Source: Ga0077560 sp046330435 (GTDB lineage: Bacteria; Actinomycetota; Thermoleophilia; Miltoncostaeales; Miltoncostaeaceae). From it: DNA of 64,000 bases. The DNA lies in the NCBI GenBank assembly GCA_046330435.1, contig JAXLST010000020.1, positions 1 through 64,000 of the forward strand, in the 5' to 3' direction. A program made the position numbers and the translations under genes. Each line of letters starts with the position of its first letter. Positions within the stretch are counted from its first letter, which is position 1. Below are positions 7,387 to 17,362 of the stretch, one piece after another. Under the pieces are notes generated by a model. It was given only the letters and a program-made list of their open reading frames with translations, was not told where the DNA came from and made no database searches.

Positions 7387-8903
7387 CAGCCGCGCAGGGC
7401 CGGGAAGAGGATCACCTCGCGGATCGAGGTGTTCCCGGTGAAGAGCATCACCAGCCGGTCGATCCCGAAGCCCAGGCCGCCGGCCGGGGGCATGCCGTGC
7501 TCCAGCGCGGCGAGGAAGTCCTCGTCCATCGGCTGGGTCTCGTCATCGCCCGCCTCGCGGTCCTTCTGCTGCATGAGGAACCGCTCGCGCTGGTCGTCCG
7601 GGTCGTTGAGCTCGGTGAACGCGTTCGCGATCTCCATGCCGCCGGCGAACGCCTCGAAGCGCTCCACGGTCTCCGGGTCCCCGGGTGAGCGCTTCGCGAA
7701 CGGCGAGAGCTCCAGCGGGTAGTTGAGCAGGAACGTGGGCTGGATGAGGCCCGGCTCCAGCGTCTGGGTGAGCAGGTGGTCCACCAGCTTCGCCCAGGGG
7801 GTGTCGTCCGGCGCGTCGTAGCCCTTCTCGCGCATCCGGGCGCGCAGGGCGGCCTCGTCCGAGTGGTCCCGCACGTCGATGCCGCTGGCCTCGGCGATGG
7901 CGTCCCGCAGGTCCAGGCGCCGCCACGGCGGGGTGAAGTCCAGCACCTCGTCGCGCCACGGCACCCTGGTGGAGCCCGTCGCGTACTCGGCGGCGGAGGC
8001 CACCAGCTGCTCGTACATCTCGGCGACGTGCAGGTAGTCGACGTACGCCTCGTAGGTCTCCACCATCGTGAACTCGGGGTTGTGCTTGAAGCTCACGCCC
8101 TCGTTCCGGAAGTCCTTGCCCAGCTCGTAGACGCGCTCCATGCCGCCCACCAGGCACCGCTTGAGGTACAGCTCCGGCGCGATGCGCAGGAACATGTCGC
8201 GGTCCAGCTCGTTGTGGTGCGTCACGAACGGCCGGGCCGCGGCGCCGCCGTACATGGGCTGCAGCACCGGGGTCTCGACCTCGATGAAGCCGCGGTCGTC
8301 CAGGTACCGGCGGACCGCGGTGATGGTGCGCGCCCGGATGGTGAACGTGCGGCGCACCTCGTCGCTGCTCATGAGGTCCAGGTAGCGCTGCCGGTAGCGG
8401 GTCTCCGGATCGCGCAGGCCCGCGTGCTTGTCCGGCGGCGGGCGCAGGGACTTGGCCAGCAGGGTCCAGGACGACACGGCCACCGACAGCTCGCCGCGCT
8501 TGGTGCGGGCCACGGGGCCCTCCACGCCGAGCAGGTCGCCCAGGTCGAGGTCGAGCAGGCGGGCCATCGCCTCCTCCCCCAGCCGGTCGATGGACGCCCA
8601 CAGCTGGATCTTGCCGTCGCGGTCCTCGAGGTCGAGGAACGCCACCTTGCCCTGGCCGCGGCGCGCCGTCAGGCGGCCGGCGACGCGCACGGGCTCGGTG
8701 CCCTCCTCACCGGGCTGCAGCGCCTCGTGGGCGTCGCGGACCTCGGTGATGGCGCGGCGCCCCGGGAACTCCCGGGGGAAGGGGTCGATGCCGGCCGCGC
8801 GGAGCGACTCCGCCTTCGCGCGGCGCTCCGCGACGAGACGCTCGAGACCGCCCGCAGGCTCCTGCGGTTCCACGGCCCCGGCGTCTCCGTCAGCCGGCGG
8901 CAC
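7386..8903 (-). CDS. lysS: Lysyl-tRNA synthetase, class II
   Basis: The 505-residue enzyme charges tRNA-Lys. It has an N-terminal OB-fold anticodon-binding domain (KVAFLDLEDRDGKIQLWA) and a class II catalytic core with motif 2 DFRNEGVSFKHNPEFTMVE and motif 3 GLGFGIDRLVM. The GTG start at 8901-8903 overlaps the 3' end of greA by 14 bases. The length is normal for the family. Confidence 0.97.
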   Translation of the reverse strand: MPPADGDAGAVEPQEPAGGLERLVAERRAKAESLRAAGIDPFPREFPGRRAITEVRDAHEALQPGEEGTEPVRVAGRLTARRGQGKVAFLDLEDRDGKIQLWASIDRLGEEAMARLLDLDLGDLLGVEGPVARTKRGELSVAVSSWTLLAKSLRPPPDKHAGLRDPETRYRQRYLDLMSSDEVRRTFTIRARTITAVRRYLDDRGFIEVETPVLQPMYGGAAARPFVTHHNELDRDMFLRIAPELYLKRCLVGGMERVYELGKDFRNEGVSFKHNPEFTMVETYEAYVDYLHVAEMYEQLVASAAEYATGSTRVPWRDEVLDFTPPWRRLDLRDAIAEASGIDVRDHSDEAALRARMREKGYDAPDDTPWAKLVDHLLTQTLEPGLIQPTFLLNYPLELSPFAKRSPGDPETVERFEAFAGGMEIANAFTELNDPDDQRERFLMQQKDREAGDDETQPMDEDFLAALEHGMPPAGGLGFGIDRLVMLFTGNTSIREVILFPALRG

Positions 8904-9375
8904 CCGCCTCGATCTTCACGATCTGGTACTCGATCGCGCCGCGCGGCGCCGGGACGCTCACCTTCTCGCCCTTCTTGCGGCCCAGCAGGGCCTTGCCGAC
9001 CGGGCTCTCGCTGGAGAGGCGGCGGTTGCGCGGGTCGGCCTCGGTGGAGCCGACGATCGCGTACTCGACCTCTTCCTTGCTCTTGGTGTTCTTGAGCGTC
9101 ACCCGGGCGCCGATCCCGACCGTGTCGGTCGCGATGTGCTCGGTGTCGACCACCCTCGCGTTCCGGAGCTTCTGCTCCAGCGTCTGGATGCGGCTCTCGA
9201 CCTGCGCCTGCTCGTTCTTGGCGTCGTCGTACTCCGAGTTCTCGGAGATGTCGCCGAACTCACGGGCCTCCTTGATCCGCTCCGCGACCTCGCGTCGCTT
9301 CACGGTGGACAGGTACTCGATCTCTTCCTTGAGCTTGCGGTAGCCCTCTTCGGTGAGGATGACTTCGCGATCCAT
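8890..9375 (-). CDS. greA: Transcription elongation factor GreA
   Basis: A 161-residue Gre factor that rescues backtracked RNA polymerase. The N-terminal coiled coil carries the acidic tip GDISENSEYDDAK, and the C-terminal globular domain has SPVGKALLGRKKGE. An AAGGAG ribosome site lies just before ATG. It heads a translationally coupled greA-lysS-receiver set. Confidence 0.97.
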   Translation of the reverse strand: MDREVILTEEGYRKLKEEIEYLSTVKRREVAERIKEAREFGDISENSEYDDAKNEQAQVESRIQTLEQKLRNARVVDTEHIATDTVGIGARVTLKNTKSKEEVEYAIVGSTEADPRNRRLSSESPVGKALLGRKKGEKVSVPAPRGAIEYQIVKIEAGAAG

Positions 9376-9464
9376 CGGCGTACGTCTCCTTCAGTCAGGA
9401 GCGGATGGTGGGACGCTTCGGGGCCGGGGCGCAGGGCCTGGGCGGGCGCGAGCGGCGCAGTACG

Positions 9465-10534
9465 CTAATTGAGCCCACGTGCGCTTGCAAGCGGCGCGGA
9501 TCCTGCCAGGTGCCGCAGACGGCCGAGCGCCTCGTCCAGATCCTCCATCACGAGCAGGGCCGCAACCTCCTGCTGCGGGACGTCCTCCCCCGTGAGGTAC
9601 CACGGGTAGAACTTGCGCATGAAGTGCACGGCGCGCCGGTCGCCGAGCACCGCGCGGGCGTCGGCGGCGAACGCCTCGATCTCGTCCACGACCCCGGGAA
9701 GCCCCGGCCGCAGGCTCGGCCGGCCGGTCGCCATCGCGCCGAACACCCAGGGGTCGCCCAGCGCGGCGCGCCCGATCATCACGGCCGCGCAGCCGGTGCG
9801 CTCGAACACCTCGCGGGCACGCCTGGCGGTGGTGATGTCGCCGCTCGCCATCACGGGGATGGACACGGCCGCCACGACATCCGCCGTGATCGCGTGGTCG
9901 GCGACGCCCCGGTACTCCTCCTCCGCGGCGCGCGGATGGAAGGCGATCGCCGCCGCCCCGGCGGCCTCGAACCGCCGAGCGGCCTCCACGGGACGGGCCT
10001 CCGACGGCGTCAGCCCGCGGCGCATCTTCACCGTCACGGGGATGCTCACGGCCCTGGCCATCGCCGACACGATCGCCTCGGCGCGGGGCAGGTCGCCCAG
10101 CAGCGACGACCCGGCGCCGGTCTTGCAGACCTTGTGGACCGGGCATCCCATGTTGATGTCCACCATCCGGGCGCCCGCCTCCTGGGCCACGACGGCGGCG
10201 TGCGCCATCGCGTCGGGATCGGCGCCGAACAGCTGGATGCCGGTGACCGTCTCCCGGGGTCGATGGCCATCATGTCGAGGGTGCGGCGGTTGCCGTGCCG
10301 CACGCCCATGCTGGCGACCATCTCCGACACCGCCATCCCCGCGCCGTGGCGCTGGGCCTGCAGGCGGAAGGGCCAGTTGGCGATGCCGGCCAGCGGGGCC
10401 TGCACCACCCGGTTCGGGATCTCGACGTCGCCGATGCGGAAGGGGGTGGCCAGCGGCCACTCGCCGGCGGCCTCCGGGGCGCCCTCGGGCGGGCCCGTGC
10501 GCTCGGCCACCACGCCGCGCATGCGCTTCTTCAC
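9465..10534 (-). pseudogene. dusB: tRNA-dihydrouridine synthase, one-base frameshift
   Basis: The FMN-dependent Dus family reduces uridines in the tRNA D-loop. The N-terminal part (GTG 10532-10534; IPNRVVQAPLAGIANWPFR) and the C-terminal part (catalytic Cys in NMGCPVHKV, then MASGDITT) are in different frames that meet at the run ACCCCGGGAG around 10252-10263. Adding one base there would restore a normal ~355-residue DusB. Both halves are fully conserved, so a sequencing error or a very recent mutation is more likely than decay. Its GTG overlaps the coaX stop codon. Confidence 0.85.
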
Positions 10535-11319
10535 CGGCCGCCCCCGGGGGCGTTCATCTCGAAGATCAGCCGCAGGCCGTCCAGGGTGAGCATGGGGTCA
10601 TGGTGCTCGATCTCCTCCGCGAGCGCCGTGACCACGGGTGCGAGGCCGCCGGTGGCGATGACCACGGCGTCGCCGCCCAGCTCGTCGCGGATGCGCGCCA
10701 CCAGGCCGTCCACCATCGCCACGGTGCCGATGATGAGGCCGGAGCGCATGCTCTCGACCGTGGACCGGCCGATCACGCGGGCCGGCGGCTTGAGCTCCAC
10801 GCCCGCCAGGCGCGCCGCGCGGGACGTGAGGGCCTCCATGGAGGTCTCGACGCCCGGGGCGATGACGCCGCCCAGGTAGCGGCCGTCCGCGGACACCGCG
10901 TCGAACGTGGTGGCCGTCCCGAAGTCGACGACGATGCACGGCCCGCCGTACTGGTGGAACGCGGCCACGGAGTTCACCAGGCGGTCGGCGCCGAGCTCCC
11001 GCGGGTTGTCGATGTCCACGGGCATGCCGGTCTTGATGCCGGGCCCCACCACCAGGGCGGGGCGGTCCATGTAGCGGGCCCCCAGCTCCTGGTAGCCGGC
11101 GGTGAGCGCCGGGACGACCGACGACACCACCATCGCGTCCAGGCCGTCCAGCCCGCCGCCGCGCAGCCGCAGGATCTGGTCGTGCGAGGCCGCCAGCTCG
11201 TCGGGGGTCGCGCCCCGCTCGGTGGAGATGCGCCACTCGTGCAGCAGCTCCTCACCCTGGAAGACGCCCGCCAGGGTGTGGGTGTTGCCGACGTCGATGG
11301 CCAGGAGGGCCGCGCCCAC
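10531..11319 (-). CDS. coaX: Type III pantothenate kinase
   Basis: CoaX phosphorylates pantothenate in coenzyme A synthesis. The ASKHA nucleotide-binding motif LAIDVGNTHT is at the N-terminus, followed by GADRLVNSVAA, VVDFGTATTFDAV and GGVIAPGVETS. I chose GTG 11317-11319 (VGAALLAIDVGN, 262 residues), with TAGGA upstream; the longer reading frame would run into the DUF2469 gene. It is coupled to dusB by a GTGA overlap. Confidence 0.95.
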   Translation of the reverse strand: MGAALLAIDVGNTHTLAGVFQGEELLHEWRISTERGATPDELAASHDQILRLRGGGLDGLDAMVVSSVVPALTAGYQELGARYMDRPALVVGPGIKTGMPVDIDNPRELGADRLVNSVAAFHQYGGPCIVVDFGTATTFDAVSADGRYLGGVIAPGVETSMEALTSRAARLAGVELKPPARVIGRSTVESMRSGLIIGTVAMVDGLVARIRDELGGDAVVIATGGLAPVVTALAEEIEHHDPMLTLDGLRLIFEMNAPGGGR

Positions 11320-11327
11320 CGGCCGTC

Positions 11328-11636
11328 CTAGGTGGCGGGGAGGGTGTCGCCCGCCTTGAGGATCTCGATCGTGACGTCCTGCGTCGTGTCGATCTCGACC
11401 CGCGGGATGATCCGGGACGGGCGGTTCTTGTCCCAGACCCACACGTCCTCCATCACGATGTGGAAGAACGGGTAGGAGGGCTGCGGCGTGAACTCCCGCT
11501 CCACGCGGTTGCAGAGGTACGTCGCCTCCTGCGTGAGCACGCAGTAGGCGAACAGCGGGTACACGTCGGCGTATTCGCGCTTGAGCCGCAGCTCGAGCTC
11601 GGCGTCGTACTCCTCGAGCTCTTCGGTGTGCGACAT
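11328..11636 (-). CDS. DUF2469 family protein
   Basis: This 102-residue protein matches the actinobacterial DUF2469 family: an acidic N-terminus (EELEEYDAELELRLKREY), then VYPLFAYCVLTQE and MEDVWVWDKNRPSR. The family is widespread in Actinomycetota and its function is unknown. It lies 8 bases upstream of coaX on the same strand and is probably co-transcribed with it. It is a useful phylum marker. Confidence 0.85.
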   Translation of the reverse strand: MSHTEELEEYDAELELRLKREYADVYPLFAYCVLTQEATYLCNRVEREFTPQPSYPFFHIVMEDVWVWDKNRPSRIIPRVEIDTTQDVTIEILKAGDTLPAT

Positions 11637-11670
11637 CTCGGCTCCTCGGCAGTGCGTCGAAGCCGGGATT

Positions 11671-12534
11671 CTAGCCCAGGGCGCCGTCCGGCCACTCGGC
11701 GGCCCCCTGGGCGGCGACCTCCGGGGCGTCCGCCAGGTCGCGCACGGCGGCGCCGTCCGGGAGGACCAGGCCGGGGTCCAGGTCCAGGAGCGGCAGGAGC
11801 GCGAACCGCCGCTCCGCCAGGCGCGGGTGCGGCACCTCCAGCGCGTCGTCCCGCCAGGTCCCGCCGTCCCACGCCAGGATGTCGCAGTCCGCCGGCCGCG
11901 GGCCGTACCGCACGCCCCCGCCGCCGCGGCCCATCCGGCGCTCCGCGCCCTTGGCCAGCGCGAGCATCTCCCGCGGTGCCAGGGGGGCGCGCACCCGGAC
12001 GGCGCCGTTGAGGAACGCCGGCTGGTCGGTGATCTCCCGCGGTGCGGTCTCGTACAGGCGGCTCACGGCCGTCACGGTCGCGCCGCCGTCGCGCAGCGCG
12101 TCGACGAGGCCCTGCAGGTTCGCCAGGCGGTCGCCCTGGTTGGACCCCAGGCCCAGCCAGTACGTGTGCTCCCGCTCGCGCCGCAGGCGCACGGCGGTGT
12201 GCTCCAGCACGTGCGGCAGCGCGACGTGCGGCTTGCGGACGGTCACCGTCACCGACGCGGCCATGGGCTCGGCGAGGCAGCGCCCCGCGATGCGGCCCGC
12301 CAGGTGCTCCAGCAGCGCGCACGGCGGTCCCGCCACGATGGCCGCGATCTCGTCGGTGAGGGCCGCGTAGTCGACCGTGTCGGACAGGTGGTCCGTGTCG
12401 ACCCCCGGGCAGGCCAGCAGCTCCAGCTCGGCGTCCACGACGAACCGCTGCCCCAGCTCCCGCTCGCTCGCGAACACCCCGTGGCGGCCGAACACCTCCA
12501 GCCCCGCGATGACGATGGTGACCCGGTCAGCCAC
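11671..12534 (-). CDS. folBK: Bifunctional dihydroneopterin aldolase / HPPK (FolB-FolK fusion)
   Basis: Two consecutive steps of folate synthesis in one 287-residue chain. Residues 1 to about 118 are a FolB domain (IAGLEVFGRHGVFASERELGQ). From about 123 there is an HPPK domain (YWLGLGSNQGDRLANLQ, then RYGPRPADCDILAWDG and EVPHPRLAERRF). The GTG start overlaps the 3' end of folP, giving the order folP then folBK. Such fusions occur sporadically in bacteria. Confidence 0.93.
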   Translation of the reverse strand: MADRVTIVIAGLEVFGRHGVFASERELGQRFVVDAELELLACPGVDTDHLSDTVDYAALTDEIAAIVAGPPCALLEHLAGRIAGRCLAEPMAASVTVTVRKPHVALPHVLEHTAVRLRREREHTYWLGLGSNQGDRLANLQGLVDALRDGGATVTAVSRLYETAPREITDQPAFLNGAVRVRAPLAPREMLALAKGAERRMGRGGGGVRYGPRPADCDILAWDGGTWRDDALEVPHPRLAERRFALLPLLDLDPGLVLPDGAAVRDLADAPEVAAQGAAEWPDGALG

Positions 12535-13362
12535 CCGCCGCCCCCGCCACCGCGGTCCACACGCGCAGCGCGTCCACCGTCTGGGCCACGTCGTGCACCC
12601 GCACCACCGCCGCCCCGCCCGCCACGGCCGCCAGCGCGGCCCCCAGGCTGCCCGCCAGGCGCCCCTCCACGGGCCGGCCGGTGAGGAGCCCGATCATCCC
12701 CTTGCGGGAGGCCCCGACCATCACCGGGCGGCCCAGGCCGGCGATGCGCGGCAGCGCCGCCATGAGCGCCAGGTTGTGCTCCAGGGTCTTGCCGAAGCCG
12801 ATGCCCGGGTCCAGCAGGATGCGGTCCTCCGGGACGCCCGCCGCCACCGCCGCGGCCATCCGGGCCTCCAGGAAGGCCAGCACCTCGGCGACGACGTCGT
12901 CGTACTCCGGGCGCTCCTGCATGTCCTTGGGCTGCCCGCGCATGTGCATGAGGCACACCGCGGCGCCCGGCCGGCGGCGAGCGGCAGGAGGTCCGGGTCC
13001 TCCCGCCCCGCGCTCACGTCGTTCACCAGCACGGCACCGGCGTCCAGGGCGGCCGCGGCCACCGCGGCGTGCGTGGTGTCGATGGAGATCGCCGCGGCCG
13101 GCGGACGGGCGCGCAGGTCCTCCAGCAGGGGCTCCAGGCGCCGCAGCTGCTCCGGCGCCGGCACGCGCTCCGCCCCGGGGCGGGTGCTCTCCGCGCCGAC
13201 GTCCACGATCGCCGCGCCGTCGGCCGCCATGCGATCGACCGTGACGCGGGCGGCGTTCACGCCCATGTGGTCGCCGCCGTCCGAGAACGAGTCGGGGGTG
13301 ACGTTCACCACCCCCATCACGCACGGCGGCGCGAGCCAGCCGAGGGCCGCCCGGCCCCCCAC
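12527..13362 (-). pseudogene. folP: Dihydropteroate synthase, one-base frameshift
   Basis: DHPS joins pterin and p-aminobenzoate. The first part has VMGVVNVTPDSFSDGG and SIDTTHAAVA; the second, in another frame, has CLMHMRGQPKDM, LDPGIGFGKT and GASRKGMIG. The frames meet within about 12968-12985 in a GCCGGCCGGGCGCC tract, where one base seems to be missing. All catalytic motifs survive, so an assembly error is likely. Its GTG lies 4 bases after the ftsH stop codon, and its end overlaps folBK. Confidence 0.87.
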
Positions 13363-13366
13363 CGCG

Positions 13367-15313
13367 TCAGCCTTCGGCGACGGGCTGCCCCGGGGCGGCC
13401 GGCGGGATGATGGGACGGCGGGCGCCGCTGTCCGGCGCGGCCGTGGTGGGGCCGTCCTCGGAGGACAGGCGGCGCTTGGCCTCCTCGTCCTTCGCCCGGA
13501 AGACCTCCTCCTCCGAGACGCCGTCGAGCAGCTTGAGGAACTCCTCGCGCTCGATCGTCTCCCGGCGGAGCAGGATCTGGGAGATCGCCTCGAGGTGGTC
13601 CGAGTGCTCGATGAGGATGTCCCGGGCGCGCTGGTGCGCGTCCTCGATGATGCGGCGGATCTCCGCGTCGATCTCGCGGGCGGTCTCGTCCGAGTAGTCG
13701 GGCTCCGAGTGGATGTCGCGGCCCAGGAACGGCGCGCCGTGGCTGTGGCCCAGGACGCGCGGGCCGAGCTTGTCGCTCATGCCGAAGCGCATCGTCATGG
13801 CCTTCGCCGTGGACGTGACCTTCTCCAGGTCGTTCGCGGCGCCCGTGGTGATCTCGTTGAAGACGATCTCCTCGGCGGCGCGGCCGCCCAGGATCATCGC
13901 CATCCGGTCCTCGAGCTCCGCCTTGGTGCTGTTGAACTTGTCCTCGGCGGGCATCGAGATCGTGACGCCCAGGGCCTGGCCGCGGGACACGATGCTGATC
14001 TTGTGGACCGGGTCCGCGTTCGGGAGGAAGTGGCCCACCAGGGCGTGGCCCATCTCGTGGTAGGCGGTGACCACCCGCTCGCGCTCCGACAGGAGGCGGC
14101 TCTTCTTCTCGGGGCCGGCGATCACCCGCATGATCCCCTCCTCGAGCTCCGTCTGCTCGATGACCCGCTTGCCCTTGCGGGCGGCGAGGAGGGCGGCCTC
14201 GTTGACGAGGTTCGCGAGGTCGGCGCCGGTGAAGCCCGGGGTCTGGCCCGCCAGGGCCTCCAGGTCGATGACCTTGGCGATGGGCTTGCCCTTGGTGTGG
14301 ACCTTGAGGATCTCCGCGCGGCCGGCGCGGTCCGGGCGGTCCACCACGATCTGGCGGTCGAAGCGGCCCGGCCGCAGGAGCGCCGGGTCGAGGATGTCCG
14401 GACGGTTCGTGGCGGCGATGAGGATGATGTTGTCCTTCGCCTCGAAACCGTCCATCTCGACGAGCAGCTGGTTGAGCGTCTGCTCGCGCTCGTCGTGGCC
14501 GCCGCCCAGGCCGGCGCCGCGGTGGCGGCCGACGGCGTCGATCTCGTCCATGAAGATGATGCAGGGCGAGTTCTGCTTGGCCTGCTCGAACAGGTCGCGC
14601 ACGCGGCTGGCGCCGACGCCCACGAACATCTCCACGAAGTCCGAACCGGAGATCGAGAAGAACGGCACACCGGCCTCACCCGCGACGGCGCGGGCCAGGA
14701 GGGTCTTACCGGTGCCGGGAGGGCCGAACAGCAGCACGCCCTTCGGGATGCGGGCGCCGAGGGCCTGGAACTTCTTGGGGTTCTCCAGGAACTCCTTGAT
14801 CTCGTGGAGCTCCTCGACCGCCTCCTGGGCGCCCGCCACGTCCTTGAACGTGATCTTGGGGGCGTCCACCGACATGCGCTTGGCGCGGCTCTTGCCGAAG
14901 CTCATCACCTTCGAGCCGCCGCCCTGCATGCGGTTCATCAGGTAGATCCAGAAGAAGATGAACAGCACGAACGGGGCGAGGGTGAGCAGGAAGCTCCACC
15001 ACGCGCTCGTGTTGCGGCCCTGGACGGTGTAGCTGACCTTGCCCTCCTGGAGGGCGGCCGTGAGGTCGTCGCCGTAGTCGTCCGGGTACCCGGTCGAGTA
15101 CTTCTTGTCGTCCTTGGTGGTCACTTGGACGGTCTGCTCGCGCAGGTTGATCTTCGCCGACGCGACCTGGCCGGTGTCGACGAGCTGCATGATCGACGGG
15201 AAGTCCGGCTTCTTCTCGTTGCCGGTGTTCGAGACGACCAGCCGCTGCGCGACGAACGCGAGCAGCAGCACGATGAGGATCGGAAAGGCCGCGCTCTTGA
15301 AGAACCGGTTCAC
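13367..15313 (-). CDS. ftsH: ATP-dependent zinc metalloprotease FtsH
   Basis: A 648-residue membrane AAA+ protease. There are two N-terminal transmembrane helices (about 8-28 and 105-127) around an extracytoplasmic domain, Walker A GPPGTGKT, the second region of homology NRPDILDPALLRPGRFDR, and the zinc site HEMGH with its first His at residue 419. The C-terminal tail is Pro/Ala-rich. GTG follows a CGGGAG site. A 197-base upstream gap holds an inverted repeat. Confidence 0.97.
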   Translation of the reverse strand: MNRFFKSAAFPILIVLLLAFVAQRLVVSNTGNEKKPDFPSIMQLVDTGQVASAKINLREQTVQVTTKDDKKYSTGYPDDYGDDLTAALQEGKVSYTVQGRNTSAWWSFLLTLAPFVLFIFFWIYLMNRMQGGGSKVMSFGKSRAKRMSVDAPKITFKDVAGAQEAVEELHEIKEFLENPKKFQALGARIPKGVLLFGPPGTGKTLLARAVAGEAGVPFFSISGSDFVEMFVGVGASRVRDLFEQAKQNSPCIIFMDEIDAVGRHRGAGLGGGHDEREQTLNQLLVEMDGFEAKDNIILIAATNRPDILDPALLRPGRFDRQIVVDRPDRAGRAEILKVHTKGKPIAKVIDLEALAGQTPGFTGADLANLVNEAALLAARKGKRVIEQTELEEGIMRVIAGPEKKSRLLSERERVVTAYHEMGHALVGHFLPNADPVHKISIVSRGQALGVTISMPAEDKFNSTKAELEDRMAMILGGRAAEEIVFNEITTGAANDLEKVTSTAKAMTMRFGMSDKLGPRVLGHSHGAPFLGRDIHSEPDYSDETAREIDAEIRRIIEDAHQRARDILIEHSDHLEAISQILLRRETIEREEFLKLLDGVSEEEVFRAKDEEAKRRLSSEDGPTTAAPDSGARRPIIPPAAPGQPVAEG

Positions 15314-15510
15314 GTCGCTCCCGGGAGGTGACCGCCGTGGCCCTCACCCCCGCCGGCGGGTGGGCCCCCTCGGCGGCGCTCGGGCACGACTTGCGTCCTA
15401 CAGGTATCGGACGCTTGAAGGGCGAGGATAGCAGCGGCAACCGGCGGGCTCAGGGGCGGTCGGTTCCGCGCTGCGCAACCGGGGTTCCGGCCCCGCCGAA
15501 ACCCCGTCCC
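15314..15510 (-). promoter_or_regulatory. ftsH upstream region with inverted repeat
   Basis: The gap between hpt and ftsH contains the inverted repeat GCGTCC (15393-15398) and GGACGC (15409-15414), spaced by 10 bases, and several weak -10-like hexamers (TATCCT, GATACC on the minus strand). I cannot choose one promoter with confidence; the repeat is a candidate operator or small hairpin. Confidence 0.35.
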
Positions 15511-16047
15511 TCAGGACGCCTCGGGCTCGAACGCGGCGATGTACGGCAGGTGCCGGTACTGCTCGGCGGCGTCCAGGCCGTAGCCCACCACGAACACGTC
15601 GGGCAGGTCGAAGCCCACGTACTTGGGCTGCAGCGGCAGCCGCCGGAACCGGGGCTTGGTGAGCAGCGTGCAGACCTCCAGCGAGGCCGGCTCGCGGGAC
15701 GCCAGGTTCTTCAGCAGATAGCTGAGCGTGAGCCCCGAGTCGATGATGTCCTCGACCACCAGCACATGGCGGCCGGCGATCGAGTGGTCGAGGTCCTTGA
15801 GGATGCGCACGACCCCGGAGGAGTGCGTGTTGCTGCCGTACGAGGACACCGCCATGAAGTCCAGCTCGCAGCCCATCTCGAGCTTCCGCACCAGGTCCGC
15901 GATGAAGAAGATCGCGCCCTTCAGCACGCCGATGATCAGCACGTCGCGGTCCCGGTAGTCCCGGGACACCTCCGCCGCCAGTTCGCCGATGCGCGCCTGG
16001 AGCCGGTCCTCCGGCACCAGGATCTCGCCGGGTCGTCCCTTGCTCAC
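15511..16047 (-). CDS. hpt: Hypoxanthine(-guanine) phosphoribosyltransferase
   Basis: The 178-residue type I phosphoribosyltransferase salvages purine bases. The PRPP loop is VLVVEDIIDSGLTLSYL, and VLKGAIFFIADL, FMAVSSYGS and a C-terminal YVGFDLPDVFVVGYGLD complete the fold. GTG 16045-16047 overlaps the tilS stop codon (GTGA). The tilS-hpt-ftsH order is common in Gram-positive bacteria. Confidence 0.96.
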   Translation of the reverse strand: MSKGRPGEILVPEDRLQARIGELAAEVSRDYRDRDVLIIGVLKGAIFFIADLVRKLEMGCELDFMAVSSYGSNTHSSGVVRILKDLDHSIAGRHVLVVEDIIDSGLTLSYLLKNLASREPASLEVCTLLTKPRFRRLPLQPKYVGFDLPDVFVVGYGLDAAEQYRHLPYIAAFEPEAS

Positions 16048-17358
16048 CGCAGCACCTCCAGCACTGTCGCGGGCTCGCCCGGCGCGGCGAGTGCCGCCGC
16101 GTCCGCCCGATGCCCCGCCACCCAGACCGGGCGGCCATCCCGTTCGATCACCGGCACCAGCGGCCGCAGCCGCGCCGGCACCCCGCGGTCCGCCAGCAGG
16201 CGGCCCACACGGGCGCGGCCCCCTCCCGGGAGCCCGAGCCGGTCGCCCGGCCGGGGCGGGCGCACGAGCAGGCCGCCTCCGGCGGGCACCGCCACGCGGT
16301 CGGGATGCGGCGCCCCGGCCACACCGGGCCGCGCGCGCACGACCAGGCCGCCGAAGGCCACCTCGCCGGGGGTCTCGAGGTGCGCCGCCTCCGGCACGTC
16401 CACCGGTTCGGCCACCCGCAGCACGCCGGACTCGCGCACCACCGCGGCGCCGGCGACCTCGGTGCGCGCGGGGCCGTCGCAGCGCGGCGACACGCGCGAC
16501 GGGCGCGGCCGCGAGGGCCTCGCCGCCCAGGCCCGCGGCGGCGAGCAGGCGCCGCACCAGCACGCGGCGCACGGCGGCGGGCTCGGTGGCCAGGGCTGCC
16601 GCGTCCAGGCCGCCGTCGCGGGCGCAGCGGTCCCAGGCGCCGCCGGCGACGGCGTCGATGAGCTCGGCCTCGTCGCGCAGGGCGTCCGCGAAGGCCGCGA
16701 GGTGGGCGGCGGCCCCCGGGTGCAGGTCATCCATGCACGCCACGAGGGCGCGGGCGCGCACGCGGGTGTGCGCCGGGTCGCCGTTGGAGGGGTCGTCCTC
16801 GGTCCGCAGGCCGCGGACGGCGCACCACTCGCGCGCCTCGGCGGCGGTGATCCCCAGCAGCGGCCGCACCAAGTCGCCGGCGCGGGCCGTCATGCCCAGG
16901 GCCCCGGTGCGGCCGGTGCCGCGCGCGAGGCGCATCAGGACGGTCTCGGCCTGGTCGGAGCGGGTGTGCCCCACCGCGATCGCCGTGCAGCCGAGGCCGG
17001 CCGCGACCCGGCGGGCGGCGGCGTAGCGGGCCTCGCGGGCGCGCTCCTGCACGCCCGGGCCGGGTGCCAGCGCCAGCCGCTCCCCGTGCGCGGCCAAGCC
17101 CAGGGCGCGGGCCGCATCCGCGACCCGGGCGCACTCGCCGGCCGCCTCGGCGCGCAGGCCGTGGTCCACGGCGAGCACCGCGACCGGGCCGTCGTGGAGG
17201 GCGGCGAGGGCGTGCATGAGCAGGGTCGAGTCCGGTCCGCCGGAGACCATGGCGAGCACCCGCTCGCCGGGGGCCGGTGCGCCCGTCCGGGCGATCGCCG
17301 CGGCGATGCGGTCCAGCAGGGGGTCGGGCGTATGCTCCGGCACCGCGTGCAGCCCCAC
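16044..17358 (-). pseudogene. tilS: tRNA(Ile)-lysidine synthetase, frameshifted
   Basis: TilS modifies C34 of tRNA-Ile2. The N-terminal part has the PP-loop motif SGGPDSTLLMHAL, VDHGLRAEA and VGHTRSDQAETVLMRL. The C-terminal part (EVAFGGLVVRARPG, LGLPGGGRARVGRLLAD) is in another frame. They switch around 16470-16510, a GC-rich stretch, consistent with one extra base. With that corrected the protein would be ~437 residues, normal for TilS. This gene is normally essential, so an assembly error is the likeliest explanation. Confidence 0.85.
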
Positions 17359-17362
17359 CGAC

